Part shown: positions 16,876 to 25,943 of the stretch, in pieces
Layout of the letters: each line of letters starts with the position of its first letter
Numbering within the stretch: position 1 is the stretch's first letter
Origin: JAWWPY01 sp963822825
GTDB taxonomy: Bacteria > Actinomycetota > Actinomycetes > Streptosporangiales > Streptosporangiaceae
Length of the DNA stretch: 64,000 bases
Assembly: GCA_963822825.1 (NCBI GenBank)
Contig: CAWGIW010000019.1
Coordinates: forward strand, 124,001-188,000
Direction: 5' to 3'
Position numbers and translations under genes: made by a program
The notes under the pieces: model-generated
The model's database searches: none
The model's input: the letters and a program-made list of their open reading frames with translations, nothing else
What the model was told of the DNA's origin: nothing

Positions 16876-18465
16876 TCACCCGCCGGGTGGCGGGCCGTGC
16901 GGCGGCGGCGGGACCACGACCTGGAAGCTGGTCCTTTCTGTGCCGCCTCCCGACTCGGCCACCACGAGCTCGTACCGCCCCGGAGGGATCCGCCCCGGAT
17001 AGAACTCGTGGTTCTGGTTGACCGCGTAGTTGAACGTTCCCCGGTCGTCCACGGTCGGACGGTCGGGAGACTCGCCATGGCCCGCGATCGAGACCGTCAT
17101 CCGCCGGCCGGGGGTCCAGCCGCTGCCATGCAGCACGAACACGGTGTTCTCGTCGCCGGTGTCCTGGTTCAGCAGGATCGCGGGCCTGCTGGTCAGCCCC
17201 GTGGACACCGGGCCCGGTGGCGGTCCTCCGGGGGGCGGGAGAAGGGCGCCGGTTGACGAGGCGGCCGACGGTCGGCCCGTGCCGCTCAGCTTGGCCCCGA
17301 GCACCGTTCCGGCGGCCACCAGGGCTGCGCCCCCGCAGGCCAGGCCGACTACGGTGAGTATCCTCTTGCGCCGGCGCGGCGGGTGCGACGGTGGCCTGAC
17401 GGTGGTGCCCCCGCGCCCCGGCCCCCGGCTGGGTCCGCGCCGCCACAGCAGCCGTCGCGGAACCGGGAACCGGCGCGGCACGGGAAGGGCGGTGGGCGAT
17501 CCGAACGTGGCGTCGCCGCTGGCCTCGTCGGCCGGCTGGGAGGAGGCGACGGGGTACTGCGGATGCCGCTGGTACTCGGCGATGAGGGCGGTGGCCCGGT
17601 CGGGCAGGGGCGGCGGGTTGGGGCCGGGCCCTGACGGGCTCTCCAGATACGGGGCCAGGCGCGCGAGGACAGCGGCCGACGTCGGGCGCTGGCGCGGGCT
17701 GCGCTCCAAGCAGGCCGTAACGATGTCGGCCAGTTCGTTGGGCAGACCGGTCAGATCGGGGGGCTCGGTGGCCAGCCGGACCAGGATGTCCATCACGGTC
17801 TCCCCCTGGTAGGGGGCGTGCCCGGTCGCGGCGAAGAGCAGGGTGGCGCCGAGGGAGAACACATCGCTGGCCACGGACGCCTGCCGGGTGTCCCGGGCCT
17901 GCTCGGGTGCCATGTAGGCGGGGGTGCCGACCGCCCCGCGGGTCACGGTGAGCTGGATCCGCTCGGCCGCCCTTGCCACCCCGAAGTCGATCACCCGCGG
18001 TCCGTCGGGTGAGACGAGCACGTTGGACGGCTTCAAATCCCGGTGGACCAGTCCGGCGTTGTGGATCGACTCCAGTGCCTCGGCGCACCCGGCGGCGAGC
18101 CATCGTGCCGCCGGGACCGGCAGCGGCCCGCTGGCCCGGACGAGGTGGCTCAGCGACGGGGCGGCCACGTAGGCGGTGGCCAGCCACGGCATGTCGGCTT
18201 CCGGGTCGGCGGCCACGACCGCGGCGGTGAAGACGCCGCTGACCCGCCGGGCCGCGGCCACCTCGCGGGCGAAACGGGCCCGGAAGCCGGGCTCTTCGGC
18301 GAACTCGATCTTGATGGTCTTGACCGCCACCAGACGGCCTGCCTTTGACCGGCCCAGGTACACCCGGCCCATCGCGCCTGCGCCCAGCGTGCCGATCAAG
18401 GAATAGGGCCCGATACGCTCTGGGTCCCATTGACGGAGCGGCTCGAGTGCGGGCTGCGGCGCCAT
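16876..18465 (-). CDS. Membrane-anchored Ser/Thr protein kinase (PknB type)
   Basis: 529 aa. Gly-rich loop GTLGAGAMGRVYLG, Lys in LVAVKTIKIEF, catalytic loop VHRDLKPSNVL, Mg motif VIDFGVARA, APE motif PAYMAPEQA. A transmembrane helix near 365-390 (ILTVVGLACGGAALVAAG) is followed by an extracytoplasmic domain of about 130 residues with a beta-rich pattern (VFVLHGSGWTPGRRMTVSI, PPGRYELVVAESGG), not PASTA repeats. Start at the ATG 18465, with AGGGAG nine bases upstream. The FHA protein facing it is a likely substrate or adaptor. Confidence 0.92.
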   Translation of the reverse strand: MAPQPALEPLRQWDPERIGPYSLIGTLGAGAMGRVYLGRSKAGRLVAVKTIKIEFAEEPGFRARFAREVAAARRVSGVFTAAVVAADPEADMPWLATAYVAAPSLSHLVRASGPLPVPAARWLAAGCAEALESIHNAGLVHRDLKPSNVLVSPDGPRVIDFGVARAAERIQLTVTRGAVGTPAYMAPEQARDTRQASVASDVFSLGATLLFAATGHAPYQGETVMDILVRLATEPPDLTGLPNELADIVTACLERSPRQRPTSAAVLARLAPYLESPSGPGPNPPPLPDRATALIAEYQRHPQYPVASSQPADEASGDATFGSPTALPVPRRFPVPRRLLWRRGPSRGPGRGGTTVRPPSHPPRRRKRILTVVGLACGGAALVAAGTVLGAKLSGTGRPSAASSTGALLPPPGGPPPGPVSTGLTSRPAILLNQDTGDENTVFVLHGSGWTPGRRMTVSIAGHGESPDRPTVDDRGTFNYAVNQNHEFYPGRIPPGRYELVVAESGGGTERTSFQVVVPPPPHGPPPGG

Positions 18466-18617
18466 TGCCGGCTGCTCCCTTTTGCGTGCGGGCACGCCCC
18501 CATGATGCCGACTCCCCGGGACCACTGTGCCCGGGTTCCGGGGGAGCACGGCCCATATCACCGGGCGCGGCCCGCCAGGGGTGCCATTTCCGGCCTGCGC
18601 CGCCTATCGTCACAGCT

Positions 18618-19049
18618 ATGGCTGAGTGGTGGTCCATCGAGGTATTTGATGGAGAGTTCCCGGCCACGCGCTGGCGGGACGCCTACTCGTCCACGCTGAT
18701 CGAGTCGGCCATCGCGCACGGGGCGACCGACTGGTCGTGGCATATTCACCGCTGGGGCGTGGTCTTCGAGGTGGCGTTCGGCACGGACACGCGGTGGGAG
18801 GACTTCCGAGGCCTGGCCGCGGTGCGGGCCGCGCTTGATGCGGTCCCCGATCCGGTGAACGGGCTGCTGGTGTACCGAGGCCGCGGCGGCGGCGCGGGCG
18901 CGCTGGCGCCACGGCGGCCCAGGCCCGCGGCGGGCGCGGGCGCGATGGCCCTTCCCGAACCAGCGGACGAGCCGTGGATCGATCTGGGCAGTATCGATCT
19001 GGCCAGCGGGGCACCGGATGACGCTTTCGCCGGTCCCGCTCCGCCATGA
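18618..19049 (+). CDS. Conserved hypothetical protein
   Basis: 143 aa starting MAEWWSIEVFDGEFPATRWR. The first 90 residues are aromatic-rich and globular (ATDWSWHIHRWGVVFEVAFG, DTRWEDFRGLAAVRAALD); the rest is a Pro/Ala linker and an acidic end. No family recognised with confidence. Divergent from the kinase (152-base gap) and followed after 89 bases by a DUF5998 gene in the same direction. Confidence 0.65.
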   Translation: MAEWWSIEVFDGEFPATRWRDAYSSTLIESAIAHGATDWSWHIHRWGVVFEVAFGTDTRWEDFRGLAAVRAALDAVPDPVNGLLVYRGRGGGAGALAPRRPRPAAGAGAMALPEPADEPWIDLGSIDLASGAPDDAFAGPAPP

Positions 19050-19138
19050 GCCCTCGCCACGTGCCCCGGAGGGCGTCCGTGCGGCGTTTGATGCCCCGTT
19101 CTGTGATCGCTGCGCCCAGGACAGTGCAGGATGGATCC

Positions 19139-19732
19139 ATGAGGGATACCCGAACCACGGCCGTCGGGCTGCGGTCAGCAATCGAGCGAAGTGGTTACTA
19201 CCCCGGCCTGGTGGCCGATGCGGTCTCGTCGGCGCTGGGCACCGAGGCTGTCGTCTCGTTTGTGGTGCAGGCCGACGCGCTTTTCGACCCGGCCATGGAA
19301 GTGCGCCGCCACATGACCGTCCTGGTCCTGACCCCGACCAGGCTGATTTACTCGCACACAGACGAGAACCCCGCTGAGGAGCCGGCCGCGCGCCCGCAGG
19401 CGGAGACGAGCACCGAGGCGGTCCGGTTCTCCCGGATCTCCTCGGTCGCCGTCACGCGGGTGGTACCAGATCCCGCGTCGTACGTGCCGGGGGTGACCAT
19501 GCCGACCGAGGTGGTGCTGACCGTCGGCTGGAACGTGCTCTCACATGTCGAGCTGGAGCCGGCTCATTGCGGCGACGAGAACTGCGAGGCCGACCACGGC
19601 TACAGCGGGACCATCACCGCCGACGACCTGACCATGCGGGTGAGCGAGGCCGCGGACGGCGAGGAAGCGGTGCGCCAGGTCCTCGCGTTCGCCGGCGCGC
19701 TGGCCGAGGCGACCACTACGCCGGAACGCTGA
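19139..19732 (+). CDS. DUF5998 family protein
   Basis: 197 aa starting MRDTRTTAVGLRSAIERSGY. Residues 60-100 carry LTPTRLIYSHTDE and later SHVELEPAHCGDENCEADH, a Cys/His/Asp/Glu-rich motif that could bind a metal. The family is conserved in Actinobacteria, typically next to the phosphodiesterase and rhodanese genes found here. Function unknown. The frame is open 31 codons further upstream, but the conserved start and lack of homology favour 19139. Confidence 0.75.
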   Translation: MRDTRTTAVGLRSAIERSGYYPGLVADAVSSALGTEAVVSFVVQADALFDPAMEVRRHMTVLVLTPTRLIYSHTDENPAEEPAARPQAETSTEAVRFSRISSVAVTRVVPDPASYVPGVTMPTEVVLTVGWNVLSHVELEPAHCGDENCEADHGYSGTITADDLTMRVSEAADGEEAVRQVLAFAGALAEATTTPER

Positions 19733-19744
19733 CGGGACGTCGGC

Positions 19745-20884
19745 ATGATCGATGCGCCGATGAGCCTGCCCACTGTGCCCCGTTACGGCCAGGGGAGCTT
19801 GGCCGACCTGGCCTGCTCACTGCTGGCGTCGCTGGGGGTGGATGGCGAGCCGAACTCCCTGAGCCTGCCGGCCACGGGGCGCGCCTGCCTGCTGATCGTG
19901 GATGGCCTCGGCTGGGAACTGCTCCGCGCCCACCCGGCGGCGGCGCCGTTTCTCTCCGAACTCGCCGTTACCGGGCGGCCGCTCACCGCGGGATTCCCCG
20001 CTACCACGGTGACCAGCCTGACCTCCCTGGGCACCGGCAAGGTACCGGGCCTGCACGGGATGCTGGGTTACCAGGTGGCGGTGCCTGGCCAGGGGAGGCT
20101 GCTCAACGGGCTGCGCTGGGACACGCGGATCGATCCGGCCGCGTGGCAGCCCGCCCAGACTATTTACGAGCGCGCCCGGGTGGCCGGGGTCGACGCCTAC
20201 CGGGTCGCCGCGTCCGCGCTGCAGAACACCGGGTTCTCGTTGGCCGCGATGCGCGGCGCCGACTACCGGCCCGCGGACAGCATGGGCGCGCTTGCGGGCC
20301 AGGCCGCGGCCGCTATGGCCGAATCGGACCGCAGCCTGGTAACGGTCTACCATTCCGAGCTCGACGGCACCGGGCACGCGTTCGGCTGTCACTCTGAGTC
20401 CTGGCTGTACCACCTCGCTCACGTGGACCGGCTGGCCGAGCATCTGGCCGGGGCGCTGCCGCCCGGCGCCACCATGTACGTGACGGGCGACCACGGCATG
20501 GTGGACGTGCCCCTGGCGGACAAGATCGACGTTGACGCGGCCCCGGGGCTGCTGGACGGGGTCGCGCTGCTGGGCGGCGAGCCGCGGGCCCGCCATGTAT
20601 ACACCGAGCCGGGTGCCGCGGATGACGTGCTGGCGGCCTGGCGGGAGGTGCTGGGCGGGCGGGCGTGGGTGGCGTCCAGGGAGGAGGCGGTCGCGGACGG
20701 CTGGTTCGGCCCGACCGACCCCGCCTTCCTCGATCGGATCGGGAATGTGGTCGCCGCCCCCACTGAGTCCTGGGCCCTCGTGGCCACCCAGGCCGAGCCG
20801 CTGGAGTCCGCGCTCATCGGCATGCACGGCTCGCTGACCCCGGCCGACCAGCTGGTGCCGCTGCTCAGCTTCCCGGCTGGCTGA
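19745..20884 (+). CDS. Alkaline phosphatase superfamily phosphodiesterase/pyrophosphatase
   Basis: 379 aa. Metal-binding Asp in LLIVDGLGWELL, nucleophile Thr in GFPATTVTSLTSL, metal ligands in HSELDGTGHAFG and VTGDHGMVDVP, and the final His in ALIGMHGSL. These are hallmarks of the nucleotide pyrophosphatase/phosphodiesterase branch. No signal peptide, so likely cytosolic. 12 bases after DUF5998 and 13 before the rhodanese: one operon. Confidence 0.9.
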   Translation: MIDAPMSLPTVPRYGQGSLADLACSLLASLGVDGEPNSLSLPATGRACLLIVDGLGWELLRAHPAAAPFLSELAVTGRPLTAGFPATTVTSLTSLGTGKVPGLHGMLGYQVAVPGQGRLLNGLRWDTRIDPAAWQPAQTIYERARVAGVDAYRVAASALQNTGFSLAAMRGADYRPADSMGALAGQAAAAMAESDRSLVTVYHSELDGTGHAFGCHSESWLYHLAHVDRLAEHLAGALPPGATMYVTGDHGMVDVPLADKIDVDAAPGLLDGVALLGGEPRARHVYTEPGAADDVLAAWREVLGGRAWVASREEAVADGWFGPTDPAFLDRIGNVVAAPTESWALVATQAEPLESALIGMHGSLTPADQLVPLLSFPAG

Positions 20885-20897
20885 GGGCCGGGCCGGA

Positions 20898-21776
20898 ATG
20901 ACCGATGCGGTCATGGATCCGCTGATCGACGCGGCCGCATTGGCCCGGGCGCGGGCCGGGCCGGATCGGCCCACGGTGCTGGACGTGCGCTGGCGGGTCG
21001 GCGGACCGCCGGGACTCCAGGAGTACCTGGCGGGCCACCTGCCTGGCGCTGCCTTCGTTGATCTGGACCAGGATCTGGCCGGGCCCCCGGGGGCAGGTGG
21101 CCGTCACCCGCTGCCCGAGGCGGGCGCCTTCCAGGCCGCCATGCGCCGGGCCGGCGTCCGGGACGGCGCGCCCGTGGTCGTCTACGACGAGGCCAGCTCG
21201 CTGGCGGCCGCCCGGGCCTGGTGGACGTTGCGTTTTTACGGCCACGAGCAGGTGCGGGTCCTTGACGGCGGCTACCGTGCCTGGGCGGCGGCCGGCCAGC
21301 CGGTGGTCGGCGGGGCCGGCGGCGTCACTCCTGGTGACTTCACGGCGCGGCCGGGGCACCTGCCGGTTCTCGGCGCCGGCGGGGCGGCCGCCCTCGCCCG
21401 CGCGGGCGGGCTGCTCGATGCCCGGGCGCCCGAGCGCTACCGGGGCGAGATCGAGCCGATCGACCCCGTGGCCGGGCATATCCCTGGCGCGCTCAGCGCG
21501 CCCACCGTGGGCAACGTGACCGGGGACGGGCACCTGCGCAGTGCGGCCGAGCTCCGGGAACGGTTCGCAGCGCTGGGGATCGTCGCCGGCCGGGGAGTCG
21601 TGGCCGACCCGGAGCCGGCCGCCGTGGGGGCGTACTGCGGTTCTGGGGTGACCGCCGCGCACGAGGTGCTGGCCCTGGCCATCGCGGGCATTCCCGCCGC
21701 CATGTACGTGGGATCGTGGTCGCACTGGGTTACCGATCCGGCCCGTCCTGTCGCCACCGGCCCCGATCCGGGCTGA
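20898..21776 (+). CDS. sseA: Thiosulfate/3-mercaptopyruvate sulfurtransferase (two rhodanese domains)
   Basis: 292 aa. The N-terminal inactive rhodanese domain includes VVVYDEASSLAAARAWW and VRVLDGGYRAW; the C-terminal domain has the active-site loop with the catalytic Cys in AYCGSGVTAAHEVLAL. Transfers sulfane sulfur to cyanide or thiols. Start MTDAVMDPLIDAAAL follows the phosphodiesterase by 13 bases. Confidence 0.9.
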   Translation: MTDAVMDPLIDAAALARARAGPDRPTVLDVRWRVGGPPGLQEYLAGHLPGAAFVDLDQDLAGPPGAGGRHPLPEAGAFQAAMRRAGVRDGAPVVVYDEASSLAAARAWWTLRFYGHEQVRVLDGGYRAWAAAGQPVVGGAGGVTPGDFTARPGHLPVLGAGGAAALARAGGLLDARAPERYRGEIEPIDPVAGHIPGALSAPTVGNVTGDGHLRSAAELRERFAALGIVAGRGVVADPEPAAVGAYCGSGVTAAHEVLALAIAGIPAAMYVGSWSHWVTDPARPVATGPDPG

Positions 21777-21949
21777 CCGCTGATCCCAGGTCCCGGCCCC
21801 GCGACGTGAGCTGGCTGCCGGGGAAAATGTACCGGGAAGTGTCCGGTGTGGCCGGTGTCCGGTCACGCGCGGATCTACGATGGACCGTCGGACTCAGCGT
21901 CCCCGTGCCCTCCGCCAGCGGACCGGCGCTGCACCCCGGGAGGCGGCGC

Positions 21950-22366
21950 GTGTACCTTTTTCAGTGCGAGGCGACGTTCGACGCGCAGCCGGCCGCCGTG
22001 TGGAAGGTCTGGACTGACGTGTCGGCCTGGCCCGAGTGGGACTTAAGCAAGGAGATCGCGCGGATCGACGGTCCTTTCATCGGGGGCACGTCGGGATGGG
22101 CCAAGCAGCGCGGGAATCTCGGCGGTCCCTTCACGATCACCGTCTCCGAGCCGGTCAGGCGCTGGGTCAGCGAGTGCCCGATCCCCCTGGGAAAGGTGGT
22201 CTTCGACCACGTGATCGAGTCGGCCGCGGAGGGCCAGGTCCGGGTGACCAAGAGTGTCGAGGTGGTCGGGGGGTTCGGGCCGCTCTTCCGCCTGATGTTC
22301 GCGCCCAGGATGCGCCGTGACATCACTGAGTCGCTGGAAGCCCTGGGCCGCCGGGTACGCGACTAG
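21950..22366 (+). CDS. SRPBCC (START-like) family protein
   Basis: 138 aa from a GTG at 21950 with GGGAGG seven bases upstream. Pattern of the polyketide cyclase/START-like fold: FDAQPAAVWKVWTDVSAWPEW at the start, a central beta region, and a long C-terminal helix (MRRDITESLEALGRRV). Lipid or small-ligand binding is typical; no ligand can be inferred. In-frame codons back to 21716 overlap the rhodanese and are not used. Confidence 0.82.
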   Translation: MYLFQCEATFDAQPAAVWKVWTDVSAWPEWDLSKEIARIDGPFIGGTSGWAKQRGNLGGPFTITVSEPVRRWVSECPIPLGKVVFDHVIESAAEGQVRVTKSVEVVGGFGPLFRLMFAPRMRRDITESLEALGRRVRD

Positions 22367-22518
22367 GACGCTGCCTCCTGCGGCGTGTCCCGTGCCGCGC
22401 AGGAAGGCCGGGCGGCCGGGAACCGAAGCCAGGGCCGCGCCGTCCAAGTGATGCGGCCCATCGGGGAGGGCCGCGCCAGCTGGGACGGTCCGGCTCAGGA
22501 CCAGGAACGAGGTGCGCG

Positions 22519-23094
22519 ATGGGCGTCTGGGACCAGCGAGCTCGCAGCGCGGGGCGCAGAATCTGGCTGCGGGGAGCCGCGGCCGCTGCGGTGATGGGCC
22601 TGGCTGGCTGCGGGGGCGCGACCGGGAATGCGGCGTCTAACGGGACGGCCGGGCCCACCGGGTCCGCCAGCCAGGTACGGTCAACCGCGGGCGGGACGCT
22701 GTGCGCGGACGCTGGGGCGGTGGACCGGCTGACGGTTATCCGGGTGAACGCCATTCCCGCCAATCATCCGCGCTTCTCATTTCCGGCGACGGTCGCGGTC
22801 ACCAATGCGGCGCAGGCCCGCAGCGTGGCCCGGGAGCTGTGCGCGCTGCAAGCCCAACCGGGCGGCGTCGTGGCCTGCCCCGCCGACCTGGGCGTTACCT
22901 ACCGGCTGGATTTCGCCACGTCCGGGCGCAGCCTCCCCCCGGTGACCATCCGGGCCGGCGGGTGCGAGGCTGTTTCGGGTGCCGGGCCGGGCCGGTGGAC
23001 CATGCGCACGCCGGCCTTCTGGGCCGCTCTCGGCACCGCCATGGGCCTGGCCCATCCCGGCCACGCGGTCTTCGCCGGCACCATGCAGCCGTGA
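22519..23094 (+). CDS. Putative lipoprotein
   Basis: 191 aa. A twin-basic N-terminus, hydrophobic core AAAAAVMGLAG and lipobox Cys at residue 31 (LAGC) predict lipidation and export. The mature part has a Gly/Thr/Ser linker and a domain with four further Cys (TLCADAGAVDRLTVIRVN, RELCALQA, VACPADL, GGCEAVSG), likely two disulfides. No enzyme family recognised. The 152 bases before it hold no gene. Confidence 0.75.
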   Translation: MGVWDQRARSAGRRIWLRGAAAAAVMGLAGCGGATGNAASNGTAGPTGSASQVRSTAGGTLCADAGAVDRLTVIRVNAIPANHPRFSFPATVAVTNAAQARSVARELCALQAQPGGVVACPADLGVTYRLDFATSGRSLPPVTIRAGGCEAVSGAGPGRWTMRTPAFWAALGTAMGLAHPGHAVFAGTMQP

Positions 23095-23122
23095 CCGGGT
23101 CCAGGACGTGGCCCGGGGGCGT

Positions 23123-23533
23123 TCAGCCGGCGGCACCGTCGAGCACGGAGACCAGCCGGCGGACCAGGTGACCCCGCCAGCCGCCGCCGAGGATCTTCAT
23201 GGCCGCCCGCTGCGCGGGATCGGTCTCGTCGAACCCGTCATGGGTGATCAGGAAGCGGGTGCCCGTGCCCTCGGGCACCAGGCGCCAGGTGACCGTGGTG
23301 TCGAGGGTTCCGCCGCGCCAGCTGATCCGCAGCATCCGGGGCGGCTCGAGGGCCAGCACCTGGCATCCCACGATGCCGTCGAAACCCTGCTGCGGGACCG
23401 GCTCGGTGCGGAAGGTGAAGTGGTGCCCGACGACCGGCTTGAAGTCGTTTGGCATCAGCCAGCGGGCCAGCAGGTCCGGGTCGGTGAGCGCCTGCCAGAC
23501 CCGCTCGGGGGGGCGGCCGACGAACAGGCCCAC
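23123..23533 (-). CDS. SRPBCC/AHSA1-type protein
   Basis: 136 aa from a GTG at 23533; a start up to 5 codons earlier is possible. AHSA1-like pattern: RPPERVWQALTDPDLLARW, then GTLDTTVTWRLVPEGTGTRF and a C-terminal helix. Third gene of a VOC-ArsR-SRPBCC operon, starting within 15 bases of the ArsR stop. Such operons often respond to small toxic organics; substrate unknown. Confidence 0.85.
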   Translation of the reverse strand: MGLFVGRPPERVWQALTDPDLLARWLMPNDFKPVVGHHFTFRTEPVPQQGFDGIVGCQVLALEPPRMLRISWRGGTLDTTVTWRLVPEGTGTRFLITHDGFDETDPAQRAAMKILGGGWRGHLVRRLVSVLDGAAG

Positions 23534-23547
23534 TTCGATGGCGGCGA

Positions 23548-23859
23548 TCAGTCGCTCCCCTCGAGTAGCTCGCCGAGCAGGCAGGCATGGTGCTGCCAGA
23601 ATCTCTCGTAGTGGCTGGCCCAGTCCACGACGGTGTGCAGCGGCCCGGCGTCGAGCCGGTAGTGGCGCTCCCGGCCGACCCGCTCTTCCGCGACGAGCCC
23701 GGCCTGGCGCAGGACCCTGAGGTGCTGAGAGACCGCTGGCCGGGTCATCGCGAAGGACGCCGCCACGTCGTGCACCGGGCGCGCGCCGCCGCGGAGCAGA
23801 TCCAGGATGGCGCGGCGGACGGGGCTGGCGATGGCGTCGAAGACATCAGCGTCAGGCAC
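23548..23859 (-). CDS. ArsR-family transcriptional regulator
   Basis: 103 aa from the GTG at 23859. Winged helix with ASPVRRAILDLLRGGARPV, HTH SFAMTRPAVSQHLRVLRQAG, and wing GRERHYRLDAGPLHTV. No metal-binding CxC in the recognition helix, so it belongs to the non-metal type that is usually paired with SRPBCC genes. Its start lies five bases before the VOC stop in the same direction. Confidence 0.9.
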   Translation of the reverse strand: MPDADVFDAIASPVRRAILDLLRGGARPVHDVAASFAMTRPAVSQHLRVLRQAGLVAEERVGRERHYRLDAGPLHTVVDWASHYERFWQHHACLLGELLEGSD

Positions 23860-24231
23860 TGGCCGCGGCGGTCGCCTGCAGCACGATGCCGTTCCCATCT
23901 GGGTCGTCGAAGGTGACGAACCGTCCCCACGGTGCGTCCTGGATGCCGCCCGCGATGTTGACGCCCCGGGACTGGATGGCCGCGACGTCGGCGTCGAGGT
24001 CGTCGGTCTCCACGACGGTCCCCTTGGCCGAGCCCGGTGGCATGTCGGCGAACCAGGTCACCAGCGTGATCGAGGTCTCGCCGCCGGGCGGCCTGACCTG
24101 CACCCAGCGCTGACCGGGACCCATCGCGGTGTCCGCGACGAGTTCGAAGCCGAGCTGCCGACATAGAAGTCCTTGGCCCGGTCCTGGTCGGCGACCGGGA
24201 GGGAGAAGAGCTGGATCTTCGTGATAGCCAT
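23852..24231 (-). CDS. VOC (glyoxalase-like) protein, one frame change
   Basis: About 126 aa. ATG at 24231 gives MAITKIQLFSLPVADQDRAK DFY, a typical single VOC-domain start; the rest (QLGFELVADTAMGPGQRW, FVTFDDPDGNGIVLQ) is in another frame. One missing base near 24160 restores it. First gene of the VOC-ArsR-SRPBCC operon. Binds or converts a small ligand; metal ligands of the Glu/His type are partly visible. Divergent neighbour gene converges from the right. Confidence 0.8.
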
Positions 24232-24320
24232 GGCGGCGATAATACGTAAGAGATCTCTTACCAGTCAACCGGCGATGGCGCCCGCGGCACGCTTGGTGCC
24301 ACATCATGGGCGGAGCTGCG

Positions 24321-25847
24321 TCATTTGTTTCGGTCATGGGCCACCGTGTAGAGCCACACCTTCAGGAAGCCGTCCAGCTTCCACTGGTGCGCGAGGCGGA
24401 AGCCGGGCGCCAGGTAGGTGGCTGGATTATCGTCCGGCCGCATCTCCACGGCCCAGATTCTGCGGACGCCCCGCTCCCGCCGCTCCAGGACCGGCAGCGG
24501 AACGGTGCTGGCATACAGGCGCCCCGAGGCGGCAGCGGTTTGCCTCAGGCTGATGTCGCGCAGGTGGGCGAACCCCTCCGGGTAGGCGAGAGCCCAGGGC
24601 GGGATGGACGGCTCCGGATAGATGATGGCGTCGCCAGGCCGCTCGTGGGCGCTCAGGAACTGTGCCGCCGCCCGCATGCCGTTCCCGGGCACCCGCAGTC
24701 CCAGCTGCGTCGGCGCAGCGAGCGCCACGACCAGGACAACGCCGGCCGCTCGCATTGGCCGGCGCAGCGCGGCGAGCCCGGTACCGGCCAGCAGAGCCAC
24801 CGCGGGCAGGCAGTAGGTCACGTACCGCCCGTTATAGACCGGCTTGATCTCGGACACCGCCAGCAGCAGGAGGGGCGGCAGTACCAACCATGGCGCGGCA
24901 AGCCAGGTCAGGCTGCGGTCCGTGGCGGCCGGCCGGGCGGCACCCCGGACCGGTGTCGGCGGCGGCCACGTCATCATCAGCGAATCGCCGCAGGTCCCGC
25001 CGAGCACGCTGAGCAACCCGATTATGACTATCGACGCCACCGAGCCAGCAGCCATCAAATTAGCCACGTCATCGAGATCGTGCCAGCCCGGCTTGGGAAT
25101 CCAGGAGATCGCTCCCCGCTGCGCCCAGCCGAGGATCGCCACGGGTGCCACGGCCACTCCTGCGGCGGCGATCGTCACCAGCCACTTGCAGGCCAGCGCG
25201 CGCTGGCCGTTCCGTGCGGCCCGGCGCCGCCTGCTCAGGCCGATCAGCGTGACCGCGTGCGCGGGCACGAGCAGGAGCCCGAACAACTGGGTGCAGCCGA
25301 GCAGCGCGACCGAGACGCCGTAGGCGGCGAACCAGCGTGGGCGAGGGTCCTGGGCGGCGCGGACCAGAAAATAGCTGGCCAGCACGGCGGCGGCCGTGAC
25401 CATTGCGTAGGGCCGCGCGTCATGGCCCTGCAGGCTGACCGTGGGCAGAACGGCAAACATCAGCCCAGCGCACAGGCCGGCCCGGGGTGACACGAGCCTG
25501 CGCGCAATCACCGTGACTCCGGCAGCGGCAGCCGCCATCGCCACCGCCGACGGCAGCCTGGTCACGAACTCGCTGGTTCCCGCCACCCTGACCACCGGCC
25601 ACAGCAGCAGGTAATACAGGCCGTGCACGACATCGGCGTGCCCGAGCAAGCGGATCAACTGGGGCACCGACCGCGATACCGCCGACACTGTGTCTGCCTC
25701 ATCGCCCCAGTAAGGGCGGGCGCTGACGCCCCACAACATCACTGCCAGCGTGATCGCCGGGCCAACGATCAGCGTCCTCCCCGGCAGCGGTGAAACAAGC
25801 GCTTGCTCGGTAACTGCGCGCGCGTTATCCTGCTGGGTTCCTGCCAT
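24321..25847 (-). CDS. Polytopic membrane glycosyltransferase (GT39/ArnT-like)
   Basis: 508 aa with about nine to eleven transmembrane segments. The first periplasmic loop has WGDEADTVSAV, matching the catalytic D/E motif of polyprenyl-phosphate-dependent GT-C enzymes, and HADVVHGLYYLLLWP resembles the second conserved motif. A C-terminal extracytoplasmic domain follows. Likely moves a sugar from a lipid-phosphate donor to a cell-envelope acceptor; acceptor unknown. Stands alone between convergent and co-directional genes. Confidence 0.8.
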   Translation of the reverse strand: MAGTQQDNARAVTEQALVSPLPGRTLIVGPAITLAVMLWGVSARPYWGDEADTVSAVSRSVPQLIRLLGHADVVHGLYYLLLWPVVRVAGTSEFVTRLPSAVAMAAAAAGVTVIARRLVSPRAGLCAGLMFAVLPTVSLQGHDARPYAMVTAAAVLASYFLVRAAQDPRPRWFAAYGVSVALLGCTQLFGLLLVPAHAVTLIGLSRRRRAARNGQRALACKWLVTIAAAGVAVAPVAILGWAQRGAISWIPKPGWHDLDDVANLMAAGSVASIVIIGLLSVLGGTCGDSLMMTWPPPTPVRGAARPAATDRSLTWLAAPWLVLPPLLLLAVSEIKPVYNGRYVTYCLPAVALLAGTGLAALRRPMRAAGVVLVVALAAPTQLGLRVPGNGMRAAAQFLSAHERPGDAIIYPEPSIPPWALAYPEGFAHLRDISLRQTAAASGRLYASTVPLPVLERRERGVRRIWAVEMRPDDNPATYLAPGFRLAHQWKLDGFLKVWLYTVAHDRNK

Positions 25848-25943
25848 AGCAGTACCTGCCGGTTCTGTGATGGGAGCGTGTTAGGTCCCGGTACGTTGCC
25901 GGCCGCGGTTCCGCTCAGCCGGGGCGTGGCAGGCCCGGCTGCG

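Noticed and set aside
16013..18667. 884-codon minus-strand frame across the FHA and kinase genes
   Set aside because: It is out of frame with the clearly conserved kinase and antisense to the FHA gene; no known domain.
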